A stretch of 64,000 nt of DNA from Actinernus sp. WN-2022 (Eukaryota > Cnidaria > Anthozoa > Actiniaria > Actinernidae): contig JAOWCC010000917.1 of NCBI GenBank assembly GCA_030867875.1, positions 186,001 through 250,000 of the forward strand, given 5' to 3'. A program made the translations under genes and the position numbers. Positions 62,978 to 64,000 of the stretch are shown in pieces (within the stretch, counting starts at the first letter, position 1; each line of letters begins with the position of its first letter). The notes beneath the pieces are model-generated. The model did no database searches, was not told where the DNA came from, and worked only from the letters and a program-made list of their open reading frames with translations.

Positions 62978-64000
62978 GCTCTTAAGTATAAAACTGCTTT
63001 ATTAAAGAGTGGTAGCCATACCGATGTAAATAATTATCAGCCGAATACTGTACTACCAACAATAAGCAAGATTCTCGAAAAAGCAATTCACACTCAAGTT
63101 TATGATTTCCTGTATAAGAATAACCTTTTGACGTGTAAGCAATTTGGATTTAGGGAGAAGCTATCTACTGCTGTTGCGCTTGCGCACGTGACCGATAGTA
63201 TTCTGCAGAATATGGATAAGGGCCGCATAACTGGCGCAGCGTTCTTGGATTTGTCCAAGGCGTTCGACACTGTCGATCATAAACTGCTCTTTTCCAAGCT
63301 CAAATCTATTGGCCTCTCAGATCACGTCACTGGTTGGTTGGACTCCTATTTGTCAAACAGACGCCAAGTCACAGCTGTCGACAACAATCATTCATCTTGT
63401 AATCACGTCCCAGTCGGGGTGCCTCAAGGAAGTATACTCGGCCCTTTGATGTTTCTTATTTACATCAATAGTTTGCCAAACTGTCTCAAGTCGTGTGAAG
63501 TTTTCATGTACGCCGACGACACTGTTATATATTACTCCTCGTCATCTCCCAAGGATATCGAAATGAAGCTAAATAGTGATTTAGCCAATGTTGCAAATTG
63601 GTTTAATGACAATCTTTTGACTCTGAACATCAAAAAGTCGAACTTTATGGTCATTGGAAGTGCTCACAAGTTAAAGTCTTGTGGTAGTGTCTCGCTTATT
63701 ATAGATAGTGTCACACTTGATCGGACCAATACAATCAAATATTTAGGAGTCACTATTAATCAAACTATGACTTGGTCCGATCATGTTGACACTATTATAT
63801 CAAAGTCCAATCAACGCATTAGACATTTACTACCCCGGCGAGCTCGTTTAACTCTATATAATGCCCTGATATTGCCAATTTTAGATTACGCTGATATCGT
63901 ATAGGGGGATAAAGACAATGTTACCATCATGAATAGTCTACAAATAGTCCAGAACAAGACTGCTAAAGTGATTTTAGACGCCTCCCCTTTCTCGTCCTCA
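62978..64000 (+). mobile_element. 5'-truncated LINE, runs off the right edge
   Basis: Comparison with repeat X copy 1 places the insertion start at 62,978. The frame enters the reverse transcriptase at the KSGS..DVNNYQPNTVLPTIS motif. It continues with FLDLSKAFDTVDHKLL, GVPQGSILGPLMFLIY, MYADDTVIYY (catalytic Asp pair) and LGVTINQTMTWSDHV. A TAG at 63,902-63,904 stands where the family usually has a Trp codon; the same frame continues after it to the window end. RT motifs are otherwise intact. It is another jockey/CR1/L2-like family, distinct from the 19.3-kb LINE. Confidence 0.9.

Overview
The window looks like animal nuclear DNA, most likely from an anthozoan cnidarian (stony coral or sea anemone). 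It is AT-rich, has GT-AG introns, no operons or bacterial ribosome binding sites, very long kinesin-light-chain-like TPR arrays of a type I associate with coral genomes, and many kinds of transposable element. No species name can be read from it.

Host genes. Two paralogous minus-strand genes of the same family dominate. Gene B (28,691-35,887) is complete: a giant first coding exon with 44 TPR units, a 63-bp linker exon and a last exon encoding a Death domain, joined by in-phase GT-AG introns. Gene A (1-2,009) is the 5' part of a paralogue with 15 full TPR units; its 3' end lies beyond the left edge. Both start with the same MGN peptide just downstream of a perfect TGACGTCA palindrome, and they share about 130 bp of upstream sequence.

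Mobile and repeated DNA, left to right. Two copies of an unnamed repeat lie at 3,430-4,494 and 62,300-62,977; each has been hit by a different retroposon. A locally triplicated block fills 6.4-9.7 kb. A dead Ty3/Gypsy element (10,245-17,467) carries in its left LTR a DNA transposon, which itself contains a second DNA transposon with an 8-bp target duplication. LINE remnants lie at 19.3-21.0, 22.4-23.2, 41.9-42.3 and 63.0-64.0 kb. A TTAA-flanked element (25,774-27,820) sits inside another repeat, and a tRNA-derived SINE lies within it. A 0.87-kb inverted repeat (36.5-41.25 kb) encloses a hairpin MITE. Smaller MITEs of Kolobok/piggyBac type (TTAA) and Harbinger type (TTA) are scattered through the right half.

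Most interesting loci. (1) 43.2-45.2 kb, minus strand: a decayed RAG1-like N-terminal region with zinc-binding Cys pairs, a WQPHS motif and GRP tail, then a RING finger, then a zinc-finger/start-of-core piece. (2) 50.9-57.3 kb: two nearly identical inverted copies of an unrecognised gene flank a single-copy ORF that looks like a bacterial EndoU/CdiA-CT-type toxin nuclease. Possible splice phases would let it be the C-terminal exon of the left copy. (3) The TPR-Death gene pair, with clear recent 2- and 3-unit internal duplications. The remaining sequence is mostly AT-rich, apparently non-coding DNA with tandem repeats.
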